The notes: generated by a model from the sequence alone, not told the origin. DNA of 64,000 bases from UBA3210 sp002363635 (GCA_946641515.1 CAMPBT010000001.1:124001-188000), one strand, 5' to 3'. Shown: positions 18,363 through 27,156, counted from the stretch's first letter. Numbers and translations are program-made.

Positions 18363-18403
18363 TTATCTTAAAAATAAAATCCCCGTTTATTTTTTCTAGA
18401 CAG

Positions 18404-18432
18404 AGATAGGTACCGAGAGGTATCTATTTTTG
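18404..18432 (+). terminator. terminator of the GH94 gene
   Basis: AGATAGGTACC (18404-18414), loop GAGA and GGTATCTAT (18419-18427) form a stem followed by T5. Confidence 0.85.
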
Positions 18433-18440
18433 TTTGGTCA

Positions 18441-18474
18441 ATAAAAAAATACAGGCAAATTTGATTGCCTGTAT
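18441..18474 (-). terminator. terminator of the sugar ABC importer operon
   Basis: ATACAGGCAA (18449-18458) pairs perfectly with TTGCCTGTAT (18465-18474). On the minus strand a T7 run (complement of 18442-18448) follows. Confidence 0.85.
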
Positions 18475-18489
18475 TCACTTAATAATTAA

Positions 18490-19938
18490 TTATTTTTTTT
18501 CGTGTTCAGCTTGTTTTTTTGCTAAATCATCATCGAATCTAAATTCCGAAGCGAGAACTTCTGATAAGAATTCGAGGTTTCTTTCGTTTTCTTTGCTAAA
18601 CATATGAATTACATTTCCGTTGAAACCGAATGTGACATCTTTATTGATGTAATCAACGTGAACTCCATCATTTGGAACAATAGCAATAATATCTTTATTA
18701 TTGACTGTAGCGTGAATATGAGAAGTTGTACCCATAAGTTCAGTTACGTTAACTCTACCTGTAATACCTTTATCAGTGATTGACATATGATCTGGTCTAA
18801 CACCTACTAAGATATCTTGTTCTTCAACTTTAGATTTTTTAAGTCTTTCTTGTTTTTCTTTAGATGGTTTAACAACGTATCCATTGATATCTACATAGTA
18901 GCCATCTTCTTTCTTGAGAAGTTTAGCATCGAAGTAGTTCATCTGAGGGATACCAATAAAACCTGAAACGAATAAATTACGTGGATGATCAAATACTTCT
19001 TGTGGAGTACCGACTTGTTGGATATAGCCATCTTTCATAACAACAATTCTATCTCCAAGTGTCATAGCTTCGATCTGATCGTGTGTGACATAGATGAATG
19101 TTGTTTGAATTCTTTGTCTAATCTTAATGATTTCTGCACGCATTTGGTTACGTAATTTTGCATCTAAGTTAGATAATGGTTCATCCATTAATAGAACTTT
19201 AGGGTTACGTACAATTGCTCTACCGATTGCAACACGTTGACGTTGACCACCAGATAAGTTCTTTGGCTTTCTATCAAGGTATTCAGAGATATTTAACATT
19301 TCTGCAATTTCACGAACCTTGAAATCAATCATATCTTTACTCATCTTTTTGAAGTATGATTCTTCACCTTTGTCAATTAAACCATTACATTCAGTAATAC
19401 GAGCTTCAGCTTCTTTTTTAACTAATTCGTATTTTTCTAATTTCTTTTGTAATTTTTCTGGTTTATTTGAGTATTTTTCTTTTAATTCTTCTTCAATATG
19501 TGCAATCTTTTCTAATTTATTATTTAAATAACGAATTTCAAATTTGTATGTAATATGTTGAGGTAAAATTCTTAATGGGTATGCCATGTTTTGGAATACG
19601 GTCATATGAGGGTAGAGAGCATAGCTTTGGAAGACCATAGCAATATCTCTATCTTTTGGTTCGACAGCATTCATAAGTTTGCCATCGATATATAAATCAC
19701 CTTCAGAAATATCTTCTAGACCTGCAATCATACGTAATGTAGTAGATTTACCACATCCAGAAGGACCTACTAATACAACAAATTCTCCGTGTTTAATATC
19801 AAGATTGAATTTTTGAACTGCGACAACACCTTTATCAGTAATTTGAAGATTTGTCTTTTTTACTTTTTCACCTTTTTTAGGCTTTTTATCTATATATGGA
19901 TAGATTTTAACTAAGTTTCTAATTTTTACGTCTGCCAT
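18490..19938 (-). CDS. sugar ABC importer ATPase (MalK/UgpC/MsmK type) with a helical insertion
   Basis: A 482-aa ATPase energising the adjacent permeases. Walker A G-P-S-G-C-G-K-S-T (58-66), Q-loop F-Q near 103, signature L-S-G-G-Q (228-232), Walker B L-L-M-D-E-P (249-254) and a C-terminal MalK regulatory domain with V-G-V-R-P-D-H are present. Family members are about 360-380 aa. The extra length is a Lys/Glu-rich, coiled-coil-like segment at about 125-205, inside the helical subdomain between Q-loop and signature, plus a basic 20-residue insertion near 15-36. The frame is intact, so it is not a fusion artefact. Last gene of the importer operon, 17 bp after the permease. Confidence 0.9.
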   Translation of the reverse strand: MADVKIRNLVKIYPYIDKKPKKGEKVKKTNLQITDKGVVAVQKFNLDIKHGEFVVLVGPSGCGKSTTLRMIAGLEDISEGDLYIDGKLMNAVEPKDRDIAMVFQSYALYPHMTVFQNMAYPLRILPQHITYKFEIRYLNNKLEKIAHIEEELKEKYSNKPEKLQKKLEKYELVKKEAEARITECNGLIDKGEESYFKKMSKDMIDFKVREIAEMLNISEYLDRKPKNLSGGQRQRVAIGRAIVRNPKVLLMDEPLSNLDAKLRNQMRAEIIKIRQRIQTTFIYVTHDQIEAMTLGDRIVVMKDGYIQQVGTPQEVFDHPRNLFVSGFIGIPQMNYFDAKLLKKEDGYYVDINGYVVKPSKEKQERLKKSKVEEQDILVGVRPDHMSITDKGITGRVNVTELMGTTSHIHATVNNKDIIAIVPNDGVHVDYINKDVTFGFNGNVIHMFSKENERNLEFLSEVLASEFRFDDDLAKKQAEHEKK

Positions 19939-19954
19939 AATTTGAATTCCTTTA

Positions 19955-20857
19955 CTAACCTTTTACTGAACCGGCTGTTACGCCTTTAATAATAAATCTT
20001 GATAAGAAGATATATACAATTACTACTGGAATAATTGATAAGAAGATTGCCATGTAGATACAACCTAAGTCTTTACTACCCCATGATGTTGAAGATAAAG
20101 CATTAATCATAATTGGTAATGTCTTTTTATCTTTATTTGATAAGAGTAGAGAAGGCATATATAAGTTATTCCATGAACCAACAAATGAGAAAATAAACTG
20201 TACTGCAAGTGCTGGTTTCATAATAGGAAGAACAATTCTATTGAATGTCATGAATTCGTTAGAACCATCCATTCTTGAAGCTTCAATTAATTCCTTCGAT
20301 ACTGTTGATCTTAAATATTGAATCATATAGAAGAATGTTGCAGGAGCTGCAATTGAAGGAATGATTAATAACCATAATTTATTTCTAAAGCCATATTTAA
20401 TTGCAATTTGATAGAAACCTACTGATGATAACTGAGAAGGAATCATCATAATTGCTAAGATAAAGATTTCTGCTGCTTTCTTTAATTTGAAGTCATATGC
20501 CCAAATACCATAAGCAGTTAATGCTGAGAAATAACATGTTAGGAGAGAAGAACCTAATGCGACAATTAATGAATTTTTTAAACCTATAACTGCATTGAAT
20601 TCACCTCTGAATGAAGTAAATAAGTTATGTAAGTTTTCGAAGAAACTGTCACTTGGAATTAAAACAAGTCCTCCATCTTGTAATTGGTTATTTGATCTAG
20701 TTGTATTTATAAATAATAAATAGAAGAAGAAGAATGACATGAATGTTAAGAAAATTAAGAATAAATAACATAATGTCTTAACAACAATTAATTTAATTAA
20801 TGCTTTTCTACTTTCTGAAGAATCGACTGACTCATATAATTTTGATTTATCTGCCAT
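19955..20857 (-). CDS. sugar ABC transporter permease, MalG-like
   Basis: A 300-aa inner-membrane permease with about six transmembrane helices. The EAA loop reads E-A-S-R-M-D-G-S-N-E-F-M-T-F-N-R-I-V-L-P, which docks the ATPase. The long first periplasmic segment and the ending S-R-F-I-I-K-G-V-T-A-G-S-V-K-G are typical of the MalG/CUT1 subgroup. It starts 2 bp after the MalF-like gene stops, so the two are translated together. Part of the importer for oligosaccharides. Confidence 0.92.
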   Translation of the reverse strand: MADKSKLYESVDSSESRKALIKLIVVKTLCYLFLIFLTFMSFFFFYLLFINTTRSNNQLQDGGLVLIPSDSFFENLHNLFTSFRGEFNAVIGLKNSLIVALGSSLLTCYFSALTAYGIWAYDFKLKKAAEIFILAIMMIPSQLSSVGFYQIAIKYGFRNKLWLLIIPSIAAPATFFYMIQYLRSTVSKELIEASRMDGSNEFMTFNRIVLPIMKPALAVQFIFSFVGSWNNLYMPSLLLSNKDKKTLPIMINALSSTSWGSKDLGCIYMAIFLSIIPVVIVYIFLSRFIIKGVTAGSVKG

Positions 20858-20859
20858 AA

Positions 20860-21846
20860 TTAACGATCCTCCTTCTTATTGATTGTTTTGAATACGAATA
20901 TTGATAGAACTGCAGTGATAATAAATAAGATGACTGAGATAGCACCTGCTCTACCGTAGTTCTTCATATTAAGGTAATCATTTAATAACATGATAATTGT
21001 TCTTGTACCGCTGTTCTTTGCTTTGTTTGTTAAGACTTGAGGAACATCGAACATCTGTAAGCCACCGATCATAGATGTAATTAATACATAAACAACGATT
21101 GGTTTTAATAGAGGAAGAGTCATATCAAATAGTACTCTTCTAGTTGATGCTCCATCAATTCTTGCAGATTCAAAAATTGATTCATCGATACTTTGAATAC
21201 CTGCCATTAATAGAATAGTTGTGTTACCAAACCACATAATGAAGTTTAAGAATGCAACCATTAATCTTGCAGATGTTTTATTGACTACGAAGTCGAAATG
21301 TTCAGGAATCCAACCCATATCTTTAAATAGAGTATATATAGGTCCGATTTGAGAGAAGAGCATTAAGAATAATGCTGAGAAAGCTGAAGCCATAATTAAG
21401 TTTGGCATATAGAATGCTGTCTTAAAGAAGCCAGTTCCTTTTAATTTTAATCGTGTAGAAGTGAAAATTAAGGCAAGAATTAGAGCGATAACCATTTGAG
21501 GAATTGCTCCGATAATCCACATAATCAATGTGTTGCCGATTGTTTGATATATTTCAATAACCCCTAATGCATTTTCTTGGAATAATCTTTGATAGTTCAG
21601 GAAACCGCAGAACTCTGGATGAGCATCAGTGACTAATATTCCTGAGAAAGGATCGTAATCAAAGAAGCTATCGTAAATAGTTAAGAGCTGTGGAACTAGA
21701 GTGAAGATAAGATAAATTACAAAGAAAGATGCAATGAAAATATATCCCCACTTAGTGTAACTAAGCTTTTTCTTGGGTTTATTTTCAACTTCATTTAAGC
21801 CTTCAATATTACTTGAATTCTCAATGTTTATTTGTGTTGATTGCAT
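20860..21846 (-). CDS. sugar ABC transporter permease, MalF-like
   Basis: A 328-aa permease. After a polar N-terminus of about 30 residues come about six membrane helices and the EAA loop E-S-A-R-I-D-G-A-S-T-R-R-V-L-F-D-M-T-L-P-L-L-K-P. It pairs with the MalG-like protein to form the translocation channel. The gene follows the binding-protein gene after a 92-bp gap holding a strong hairpin, which probably lowers permease expression relative to the lipoprotein. Confidence 0.92.
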   Translation of the reverse strand: MQSTQINIENSSNIEGLNEVENKPKKKLSYTKWGYIFIASFFVIYLIFTLVPQLLTIYDSFFDYDPFSGILVTDAHPEFCGFLNYQRLFQENALGVIEIYQTIGNTLIMWIIGAIPQMVIALILALIFTSTRLKLKGTGFFKTAFYMPNLIMASAFSALFLMLFSQIGPIYTLFKDMGWIPEHFDFVVNKTSARLMVAFLNFIMWFGNTTILLMAGIQSIDESIFESARIDGASTRRVLFDMTLPLLKPIVVYVLITSMIGGLQMFDVPQVLTNKAKNSGTRTIIMLLNDYLNMKNYGRAGAISVILFIITAVLSIFVFKTINKKEDR

Positions 21847-21883
21847 TGTCTCACCTCGCTAAAATGTAGTTTTATGTCGAAAT

Positions 21884-21916
21884 AAGAACCATGACGGTCA
21901 GGCCATCACGGTTCTT
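21884..21916 (-). terminator. intra-operon hairpin between binding protein and permeases
   Basis: AAGAACC (21884-21890) and GGTTCTT (21910-21916) bound a stem that continues inward with wobble pairs to CCGT/ATGG. A short ATTT tract follows on the minus strand. It looks like a partial terminator or an RNA-stabilising hairpin. Confidence 0.65.
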
Positions 21917-21938
21917 ATTAAAGTTATAGATAAATTAA

Positions 21939-23324
21939 TTATTTAGAACTTGGAATTACTAATGTTGGGTATGATCTAGCAATATCTGCATAGAATTCTG
22001 GTAATACTTTTTCTTTTGAATCTAATTCACCTTTTAAGAATTTACCGAATGCTGTTTGGATACCTTCATTACATAATTGATCGTAGATTGTATTGTTCTT
22101 TACAACAATTGAATCTGCCATATCGACCCAAATCTTTGTGTCGTTTTGTCCGCCTAAGAAACCGTTACCTTTCTTTTGTGTTTCGTTTTCTGTAGCAACT
22201 GCACCGTTAACTTTCTTGTTATTTGAGAACTGGCCATCATCAACTACTAATTTCTTTAAGATTTCTTCATCTTTTAAGAATGCGTTCATTGTCTTACCAA
22301 CTAAATCTGTGTTGTTGCCACCTTTAGCACCGAGTAACCATGTACCTCCCCAGAAGTATGCTTGTGGGCCTTTAACAACTGCCCAGTCACCCCATGTATG
22401 ATCTGGTGAGTAATTATCTTTTGTTTCATCTGGTGCTGTTGAAGCTGTACCATTACCCATAGCTGGACCCATACAGAAGTTGTAGTACCATGCTGGACCA
22501 AATGTACAGAATGTTTTACCTGTCTTCTTGAATTCAGCTGACTTTTCGCCGTCCCAAACACCGTATGTTGTTGTTTCGCCTTTATCTAATTGATCTTTTG
22601 CTTGATCCATCCAAGTATTAACGAATGCTGGAACTTCAAGTTTGTTATCTTTTACCCATGGTGAAGCAGCGTTGTTTGAATATACACGGTATGTATCAGC
22701 AAATGAAGCTGTCATCTTGTTTCCTGCTGCAGCCATTAAATCTGCTGTTTCATTGTATTTTTCCCATGTTGCTACATGTTTCTGTACTTCTGTTGGATCA
22801 TCTGTACCTAAAACTGCTTTAGCTATTGATCTTCTGTAGATTAAACCTGCAGGGCAGCACTGGAATGAAGCACCTTTTACAACACCGCTTGTATCAGTGA
22901 CTTGATCTACTGTATATTTATATGCTTGTGAGAAATCATTGACACCGTATGCTGTCTTAACATCTAATGTAGCATCTGAGTTGACATATTTTAAGATATA
23001 GTCAGCTTCTGCTAAGAACATATCAACTTTTTCGTCTTCTGAGAATGATTCATTGTTTGCTAATGCTTCATCGAGAGCTTTTTGATATGCACCGTTATCT
23101 GATGGTGTGATTGTCCATTTTACTTCAACACCGTTGAGATGGTGAACAGCATTTGAATCATCGTTGTTCTTTTCATCTGAGACATATTTGTTGAAATAGC
23201 CTTGGAATTCAGTGTTCCATGCATAGATGTGGAAAATTTCCTTCTTTGAGCATGAAGTAAGAGATGCGCCTGCTGCTAAACCGACTGCAGCAACTGCGGC
23301 TAAACATAAAATTTTTTTCTTCAT
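21939..23324 (-). CDS. sugar ABC transporter substrate-binding lipoprotein
   Basis: A 461-aa extracellular lipoprotein. The signal peptide is M-K-K-K-I-L-C followed by an Ala-rich helix and the lipobox L-T-S-C with Cys25 as the acylated residue. The mature protein resembles family 1 (CUT1) solute-binding proteins, with aromatic-rich segments such as F-G-P-A-W-Y-Y-N-F and A-Y-F-W-G-G-T-W-L-L typical of sugar stacking. It is first in the importer operon and probably captures cello- or related beta-gluco-oligosaccharides, as inferred from the linked GH94, GH1 and GH5 genes and the shared operators. GGAGGAG precedes the ATG. Confidence 0.9.
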   Translation of the reverse strand: MKKKILCLAAVAAVGLAAGASLTSCSKKEIFHIYAWNTEFQGYFNKYVSDEKNNDDSNAVHHLNGVEVKWTITPSDNGAYQKALDEALANNESFSEDEKVDMFLAEADYILKYVNSDATLDVKTAYGVNDFSQAYKYTVDQVTDTSGVVKGASFQCCPAGLIYRRSIAKAVLGTDDPTEVQKHVATWEKYNETADLMAAAGNKMTASFADTYRVYSNNAASPWVKDNKLEVPAFVNTWMDQAKDQLDKGETTTYGVWDGEKSAEFKKTGKTFCTFGPAWYYNFCMGPAMGNGTASTAPDETKDNYSPDHTWGDWAVVKGPQAYFWGGTWLLGAKGGNNTDLVGKTMNAFLKDEEILKKLVVDDGQFSNNKKVNGAVATENETQKKGNGFLGGQNDTKIWVDMADSIVVKNNTIYDQLCNEGIQTAFGKFLKGELDSKEKVLPEFYADIARSYPTLVIPSSK

Positions 23325-23369
23325 TTATTCTCCTCCAATTATCCATAAAATTAAGAAAAAATATTTAGT

Positions 23370-23658
23370 CTCAAACGTTTCCGTTTTATTGACAAGGACT
23401 CTAAACAGATGAAAGCCCTTACAAGATATTTAGCAAAAACTTATTTCAAACGTTTTCGAAAATATTGTTACACATTTGTTAAAATTCTTCTAAAAACACT
23501 TGATTTTTGTATTTTTATCTTGCTTGCACTATTATCCTAACACTAAAAATCGAGTTTGTATAGATGGAATTTAAAAAAATACGTTACATTTGAAGAAAAA
23601 ATGTTTTTTTGAACGAAAACCTTTAAGTTTGTCAACATTTAAAATGAAAACGTTTAAG
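23370..23658 (-). promoter_or_regulatory. cluster of LacI-type operators upstream of the importer operon
   Basis: Four copies of the motif found before GH94 occur here: TCAAACGTTTCCG (23371-23383), CAAACGTTTTCG (23447-23458), CGAAAACCTTTAAG (23614-23627) and GAAAACGTTTAAG (23646-23658), the last being the reverse complement of the GH94 operator core. No convincing minus-strand -35/-10 pair was identified. The remaining part of the 549-bp gap (23659-23849) is AT-rich without recognised content. Confidence 0.65.
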
Positions 23659-23849
23659 TTAATAGAAAGTGAGTGGATATTTAAATTTACTCCTAAAAAT
23701 AGAAACAATTTTCGTGAATGAATATTAAAAATCACATTTTAAATCATTCTTTTGATTGTTTTCTCTGCATAAATTTTATTTTTTCTATAATTTTTTTAAT
23801 TTTCTTTCTATTTTTTTAAATTTTAAGAAGATAAATTCTTTTTTTTAAT

Positions 23850-23855
23850 TATAAT
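23850..23855 (+). promoter_or_regulatory. -10 element of the 187-aa gene
   Basis: TATAAT at 23850-23855, 18 bp before the start codon, with ACGAGG as ribosome site in the very short leader. Confidence 0.45.
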
Positions 23856-23873
23856 TATCTTTACGAGGTACAT

Positions 23874-24437
23874 ATGGGACAAAATGGTATGCTTAAAGAA
23901 ATAACTCTTAATCAGTTAAAACGTAAAGTTAATATATATAATAAGGTAAATAATTCATTTTCTATTTGTTTTAGAAGTGATAATTTTTCTTTATTATCAA
24001 ATTTATATAATCTTATTAAAAATAAAAATTATCAATTACTAACTGATATTAAAAATAAAGAAGAAGAAAAATATTTTTATGTATTACCATTTAATGAAGA
24101 ACATAAAACTTTCTTTAGCTTTTTAGATGATATCTTTGTGGACATGCAAAATCTTTGTAAGAAATATAAAGGGAAATTACAAATATTCTCTAAAGAAGAA
24201 AAAACTAGAATTTTATTTGGTCTTAAATATAATGAAATTGAAAATTTATTTGATCCATTTTTTATTTCTTTTGTCATAAATAATGATTATCAGACAACTT
24301 ATGATTTATTAAAGCTTGTAGGAAATAATGAAGAAGTAAATGAAAATGTCTTAATTGTAGAAGGGTATGATCCTAAGAGTTTGAATTATGACCCTGAAAT
24401 AATTGATTTTGACGCATTACAATCATCTTTAATTTAG
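23874..24437 (+). CDS. hypothetical protein, 187 aa
   Basis: No family is recognised. The protein is soluble, rich in Asn, Lys and aromatic residues, and has no signal peptide or membrane helix. It alternates hydrophobic beta-like segments (F-S-I-C-F, K-Y-F-Y-V-L-P-F, R-I-L-F-G-L-K-Y) with helices and ends in an acidic tail. It is a single-gene unit with its own -10 and a strong terminator directly after the stop. It lies between the sugar importer and the CooT/CooC operon but shares neither's signals. Confidence 0.6.
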   Translation: MGQNGMLKEITLNQLKRKVNIYNKVNNSFSICFRSDNFSLLSNLYNLIKNKNYQLLTDIKNKEEEKYFYVLPFNEEHKTFFSFLDDIFVDMQNLCKKYKGKLQIFSKEEKTRILFGLKYNEIENLFDPFFISFVINNDYQTTYDLLKLVGNNEEVNENVLIVEGYDPKSLNYDPEIIDFDALQSSLI

Positions 24438-24461
24438 TGTATGGGAAACCATACATTTTTT
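24438..24461 (+). terminator. terminator of the 187-aa gene
   Basis: TGTATGG, loop GAAA and CCATACA (24438-24455), followed by T6. Confidence 0.85.
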
Positions 24462-24558
24462 ATTATTTTTGTTCATTTTGATAATTATTATGAATAATCT
24501 ATTATGTAAAAAATTCTTTTGTAATTTTGAACAGTTAATCAAAATTGCGTTTTAAAAT

Positions 24559-24615
24559 TTAACAAATCTTTTATAAAGATTATAGTTATGTATAAAATGA
24601 TAGAACTACTATCAT
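24559..24615 (+). promoter_or_regulatory. promoter and palindromic operator of the CooT/CooC operon
   Basis: TTAACA (24559-24564) and TATAGT (24581-24586) are 16 bp apart. The palindrome ATGATAG-AACTA-CTATCAT (24597-24615) follows at about +5 to +23, a position where a repressor would block initiation. The leader then runs about 130 nt to the first gene; no known riboswitch was recognised in it. Confidence 0.55.
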
Positions 24616-24743
24616 AACGAATTATTTTTTAAAAAAGTCTAGTTGTCTACAGGTGATTATTGTATTAAAATTTATTTATAATTTTTTATCGATTTAATTA
24701 TACTGATTTAATGAGAATAAAAATTAATAGGGAAAAGATATAT

Positions 24744-24983
24744 ATGGGTGAGAAAAAGACTTTAGAAAATGTTGAAGCTAATTCAATTAAAGAATTAGTT
24801 GTTTTAATTTCGTATTTAGTTAAACATAACGAATCTCATACAGCAGAATTAAAAGATTTAGCAGATAATTTAAATGACTTAGATTTACATGATGCTTATG
24901 AAGATGTACTTGATGCAATAAAAAAATATGATGAAGGAAATAAATTATTATTCTTAGCATTAAAGAAAGTAAAAGGTGAATAA
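24744..24983 (+). CDS. small helical protein, first gene of the CooT/CooC operon
   Basis: 79 aa from ATG 24744, preceded by AGGGA; a further in-frame ATG at 24711 has no ribosome site. The core reads V-V-L-I-S-Y-L-V-K-H-N-E-S-H-T-A-E-L and ends Y-D-E-G-N-K-L-L-F-L-A-L-K-K. This resembles the helical domain of small, often His-rich proteins that neighbour CooT-like genes in Clostridia (from memory, DUF8180-like), here without the His-rich leader. Two His residues (in K-H-N-E-S-H) could bind a metal. It ends 1 bp before the CooT-like start, indicating co-translation. A role in nickel handling is only a guess from context. Confidence 0.6.
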   Translation: MGEKKTLENVEANSIKELVVLISYLVKHNESHTAELKDLADNLNDLDLHDAYEDVLDAIKKYDEGNKLLFLALKKVKGE

Positions 24984-24984
24984 G

Positions 24985-25176
24985 ATGTGTTTGTCTACAG
25001 CATATAAAAATAATGTTGATGAAAATAAAGTTTTAGTTAAAAATGTCGCTTCAATTAGAGTAGAAAATGATGAAGTTATCTTAGTAGATTTGATGGAAAG
25101 AGAATTTCGTATTAAAGGTAAACTTGAAAAAGTCGATTTACTAGAAAACTTTGTTGTTGTTAAGAGTGAGGACTAG
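24985..25176 (+). CDS. CooT-family nickel-binding protein
   Basis: 63 aa. The start at ATG 24985 places Cys at position 2 (M-C-L-S-T-A-Y), the residue that binds nickel in Rhodospirillum CooT; an upstream GTG frame would lose this feature. The rest is a small beta-barrel-like sequence with V-A-S-I-R-V-E-N-D-E-V-I-L-V-D-L, standard for the family. CooT proteins help deliver nickel to CO dehydrogenase. No CO dehydrogenase gene is in this window, but a CooC-like ATPase follows 1 bp later. Confidence 0.8.
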   Translation: MCLSTAYKNNVDENKVLVKNVASIRVENDEVILVDLMEREFRIKGKLEKVDLLENFVVVKSED

Positions 25177-25177
25177 T

Positions 25178-25942
25178 ATGGATAAGAAAACGACAATTAT
25201 TGCTTTTACTGGTAAAGGTGGTGTAGGTAAAACGTCTATATCTGCATTGACCGTTAGATTATTAAAAGAAGCTTATCTAGATAAAAAGATTCTTGCAATT
25301 GATGCTGATCCTGCAATTGGACTATCGGTAGCACTTGGAGTTGAAGTTTCTTCAACAGTTGACGATATTCGTAAGTTATTTGTTAACCAAGTTGAAAATG
25401 GGGATACAAAGGCTGCGATTGAAATGCTTGGTGAAGCTAAATTCCAAATGTTTGATTCCTTAGTGGAAATGGATAATATCAGTTTCCTTGCTATTGGTAG
25501 ACCTGAGGCTGCAGGATGTTACTGCAAGGTAAATGCATATCTAAAAGAAGTTATTTCTTTAATTGCTTCAAATTATGATTATGTCGTAATAGATGGAGAA
25601 GCAGGAATTGAACAAGTTAATCGAAGAGTAATGGAAAAAGTTACTCATTTAATCTTAGTAAGCGATGCTTCAAAGAAAGGCTTACAAGTAGTACAAACAA
25701 TTCATAAAGTTGCTAGTGATTTAGTAATGTTTGAAAAAGCTGGATTGATTGTAAATAGAATGATTGATTTATCTTATAAAGACAAATTAGATACAGGTAA
25801 TTTAGAATTACTTGCTTGTATCGAAGATGATAAGAATATGGCTTATAACGATATGAATGGAAATAGTGTCTTTGAAATGAGTGAAGAGGCACCTATCTAT
25901 AAAAAAACAAAAATGGCTTTAAATAAATTAGGAATATTATAG
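25178..25942 (+). CDS. CooC-like MinD/NifH-type P-loop ATPase (metal-insertion chaperone)
   Basis: 254 aa. Deviant Walker A G-K-G-G-V-G-K-T at 12-19, D-A-D-P at 42-45, and a C-x-C pair (Cys114, Cys116) in A-A-G-C-Y-C-K-V-N, the dimer-interface metal site of CooC nickel chaperones. Y-V-V-I-D-G-E-A-G-I-E is the Walker B region. ATG 25178 lies one base after the CooT-like stop, with GAGTGAGGA as ribosome site. CooC proteins use ATP to insert nickel into CO dehydrogenase or acetyl-CoA synthase. Here the probable client is one of the Fe-S proteins or the CdhC-like protein of the same operon. Confidence 0.85.
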   Translation: MDKKTTIIAFTGKGGVGKTSISALTVRLLKEAYLDKKILAIDADPAIGLSVALGVEVSSTVDDIRKLFVNQVENGDTKAAIEMLGEAKFQMFDSLVEMDNISFLAIGRPEAAGCYCKVNAYLKEVISLIASNYDYVVIDGEAGIEQVNRRVMEKVTHLILVSDASKKGLQVVQTIHKVASDLVMFEKAGLIVNRMIDLSYKDKLDTGNLELLACIEDDKNMAYNDMNGNSVFEMSEEAPIYKKTKMALNKLGIL

Positions 25943-25956
25943 AGGAGTAATACGAT

Positions 25957-27156
25957 ATGAAAGATTTAAAACATTTATATTATTTCGAGCACTTACTTGA
26001 TGATGCAAATAATGAACTTGTAAGAAAAGCTCAAGAAGAAGGCAGAAAGTGTGTTGGTAGCGTATGTTACCAAGTACCAGAACCATTAATTAATCTTGGA
26101 AATGTTTTTGGTGTAAGACTTAGAGCACCTAAGACTGGTTCACTTGAAATGGGTACTTATTATATGACTTCATTCTTATGTGAATTCTCAAGAGCATTAC
26201 TTGAAAGAGCACTTGAAGGTGGTTATCAATTCTTAGATTGTATCTTAGCACCTGATGGATGCACTATGATCAATAGATGCGTAGAAAATATGGAATTATT
26301 AAAGATTAATGAAAAGCCAGATTTTTTCTATCAGTATTTAGAAGTACCAATGAAAGATGACCTAAATGCATTAAACCTTTATATTGGTCAATGTAAAGAA
26401 AAGGTCTTAAAACCTTTACATGATAAATTTGGTGTAGATATTTCTGATGAAGCATTAAGAAAATCTGTTGAAGAACATAATAAGATTTGTAGATTAATTA
26501 CTGAAATTGGTAATTATAGAAAAGAAGATAATCCACGTATTACTGGTTATGAATTCCATATTATTTGTATGTGTACTTATGTTGCTCCTCACGATATGTT
26601 AATTCAAAAATTAGAAGAAACATTAGAGGAATTAAAAACAAGAAAACCAGATGATAATTTCCATAAGAAATATAGAGCAAGAGTTTGCTTAGTAGGTTCA
26701 GAAGTTGATGATGTCGATATGGTTAAATTAATTGAAGAATCAGGTGCATATGTTGCGGCAGATAGATTCTGCTTTGGTTCTTTACCAGGTAGAGAAGAAA
26801 TCATCTTAAATGATGAAGAAGATGTATTAACACAAATTTGTAGACATTATATGCATTCAACAATGTGTCCTAGACATATGAATTTACCAAAATGGAAGAG
26901 AAGAAAAGAATTTGTTAATGAAATTGCAAAAGAATATAAATGTGATGGCATTATCTATGAACAAATGAAATTCTGTGATCCTTGGGCATACGAAAGAATG
27001 ACTGGTACTTATGTTATGAGAGAAGAATATGGATATCCTGTCTTATCAGTTGATAGACCATATGCTGTCGGTACATCAGGTCAGTTAAAGACTCGTGTTC
27101 AAGCATTCGTAGAAAGTGTTGAAATCAAGAAAATTCAACAGGGAGGAAAAAAATAA
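25957..27156 (+). CDS. 2-hydroxyacyl-CoA dehydratase-type double-cubane protein, HgdB-like (BcrC/BadD/HgdB)
   Basis: A 399-aa member of the 2-hydroxyglutaryl-CoA dehydratase D-component / benzoyl-CoA reductase family. Cys37 in V-G-S-V-C-Y-Q-V-P-E, Cys102 in A-P-D-G-C, and Cys340 in Q-M-K-F-C-D-P-W are at positions expected to hold the Fe-S cluster. Family members accept one electron from an ATP-driven activase and carry out low-potential reductions; some carry a double-cubane [8Fe-9S] cluster. The gene lies next to a larger homologue and the activase. No CoA-transferase or acyl-CoA gene is nearby, so a dehydratase reaction is not supported by context. Confidence 0.85.
   Translation: MKDLKHLYYFEHLLDDANNELVRKAQEEGRKCVGSVCYQVPEPLINLGNVFGVRLRAPKTGSLEMGTYYMTSFLCEFSRALLERALEGGYQFLDCILAPDGCTMINRCVENMELLKINEKPDFFYQYLEVPMKDDLNALNLYIGQCKEKVLKPLHDKFGVDISDEALRKSVEEHNKICRLITEIGNYRKEDNPRITGYEFHIICMCTYVAPHDMLIQKLEETLEELKTRKPDDNFHKKYRARVCLVGSEVDDVDMVKLIEESGAYVAADRFCFGSLPGREEIILNDEEDVLTQICRHYMHSTMCPRHMNLPKWKRRKEFVNEIAKEYKCDGIIYEQMKFCDPWAYERMTGTYVMREEYGYPVLSVDRPYAVGTSGQLKTRVQAFVESVEIKKIQQGGKK

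Noticed and set aside
22093..22842. Several open frames opposite the sugar-binding protein gene
   Set aside because: They are shadows on the other strand or frame of a well-supported lipoprotein gene and lack ribosome sites and family motifs.
24644..24650. TGTCTAC before the CooT/CooC operon as a fourth regulator box
   Set aside because: There is no second repeat 11 bp upstream and the distance to a -10 is not convincing. A single heptamer can occur by chance.
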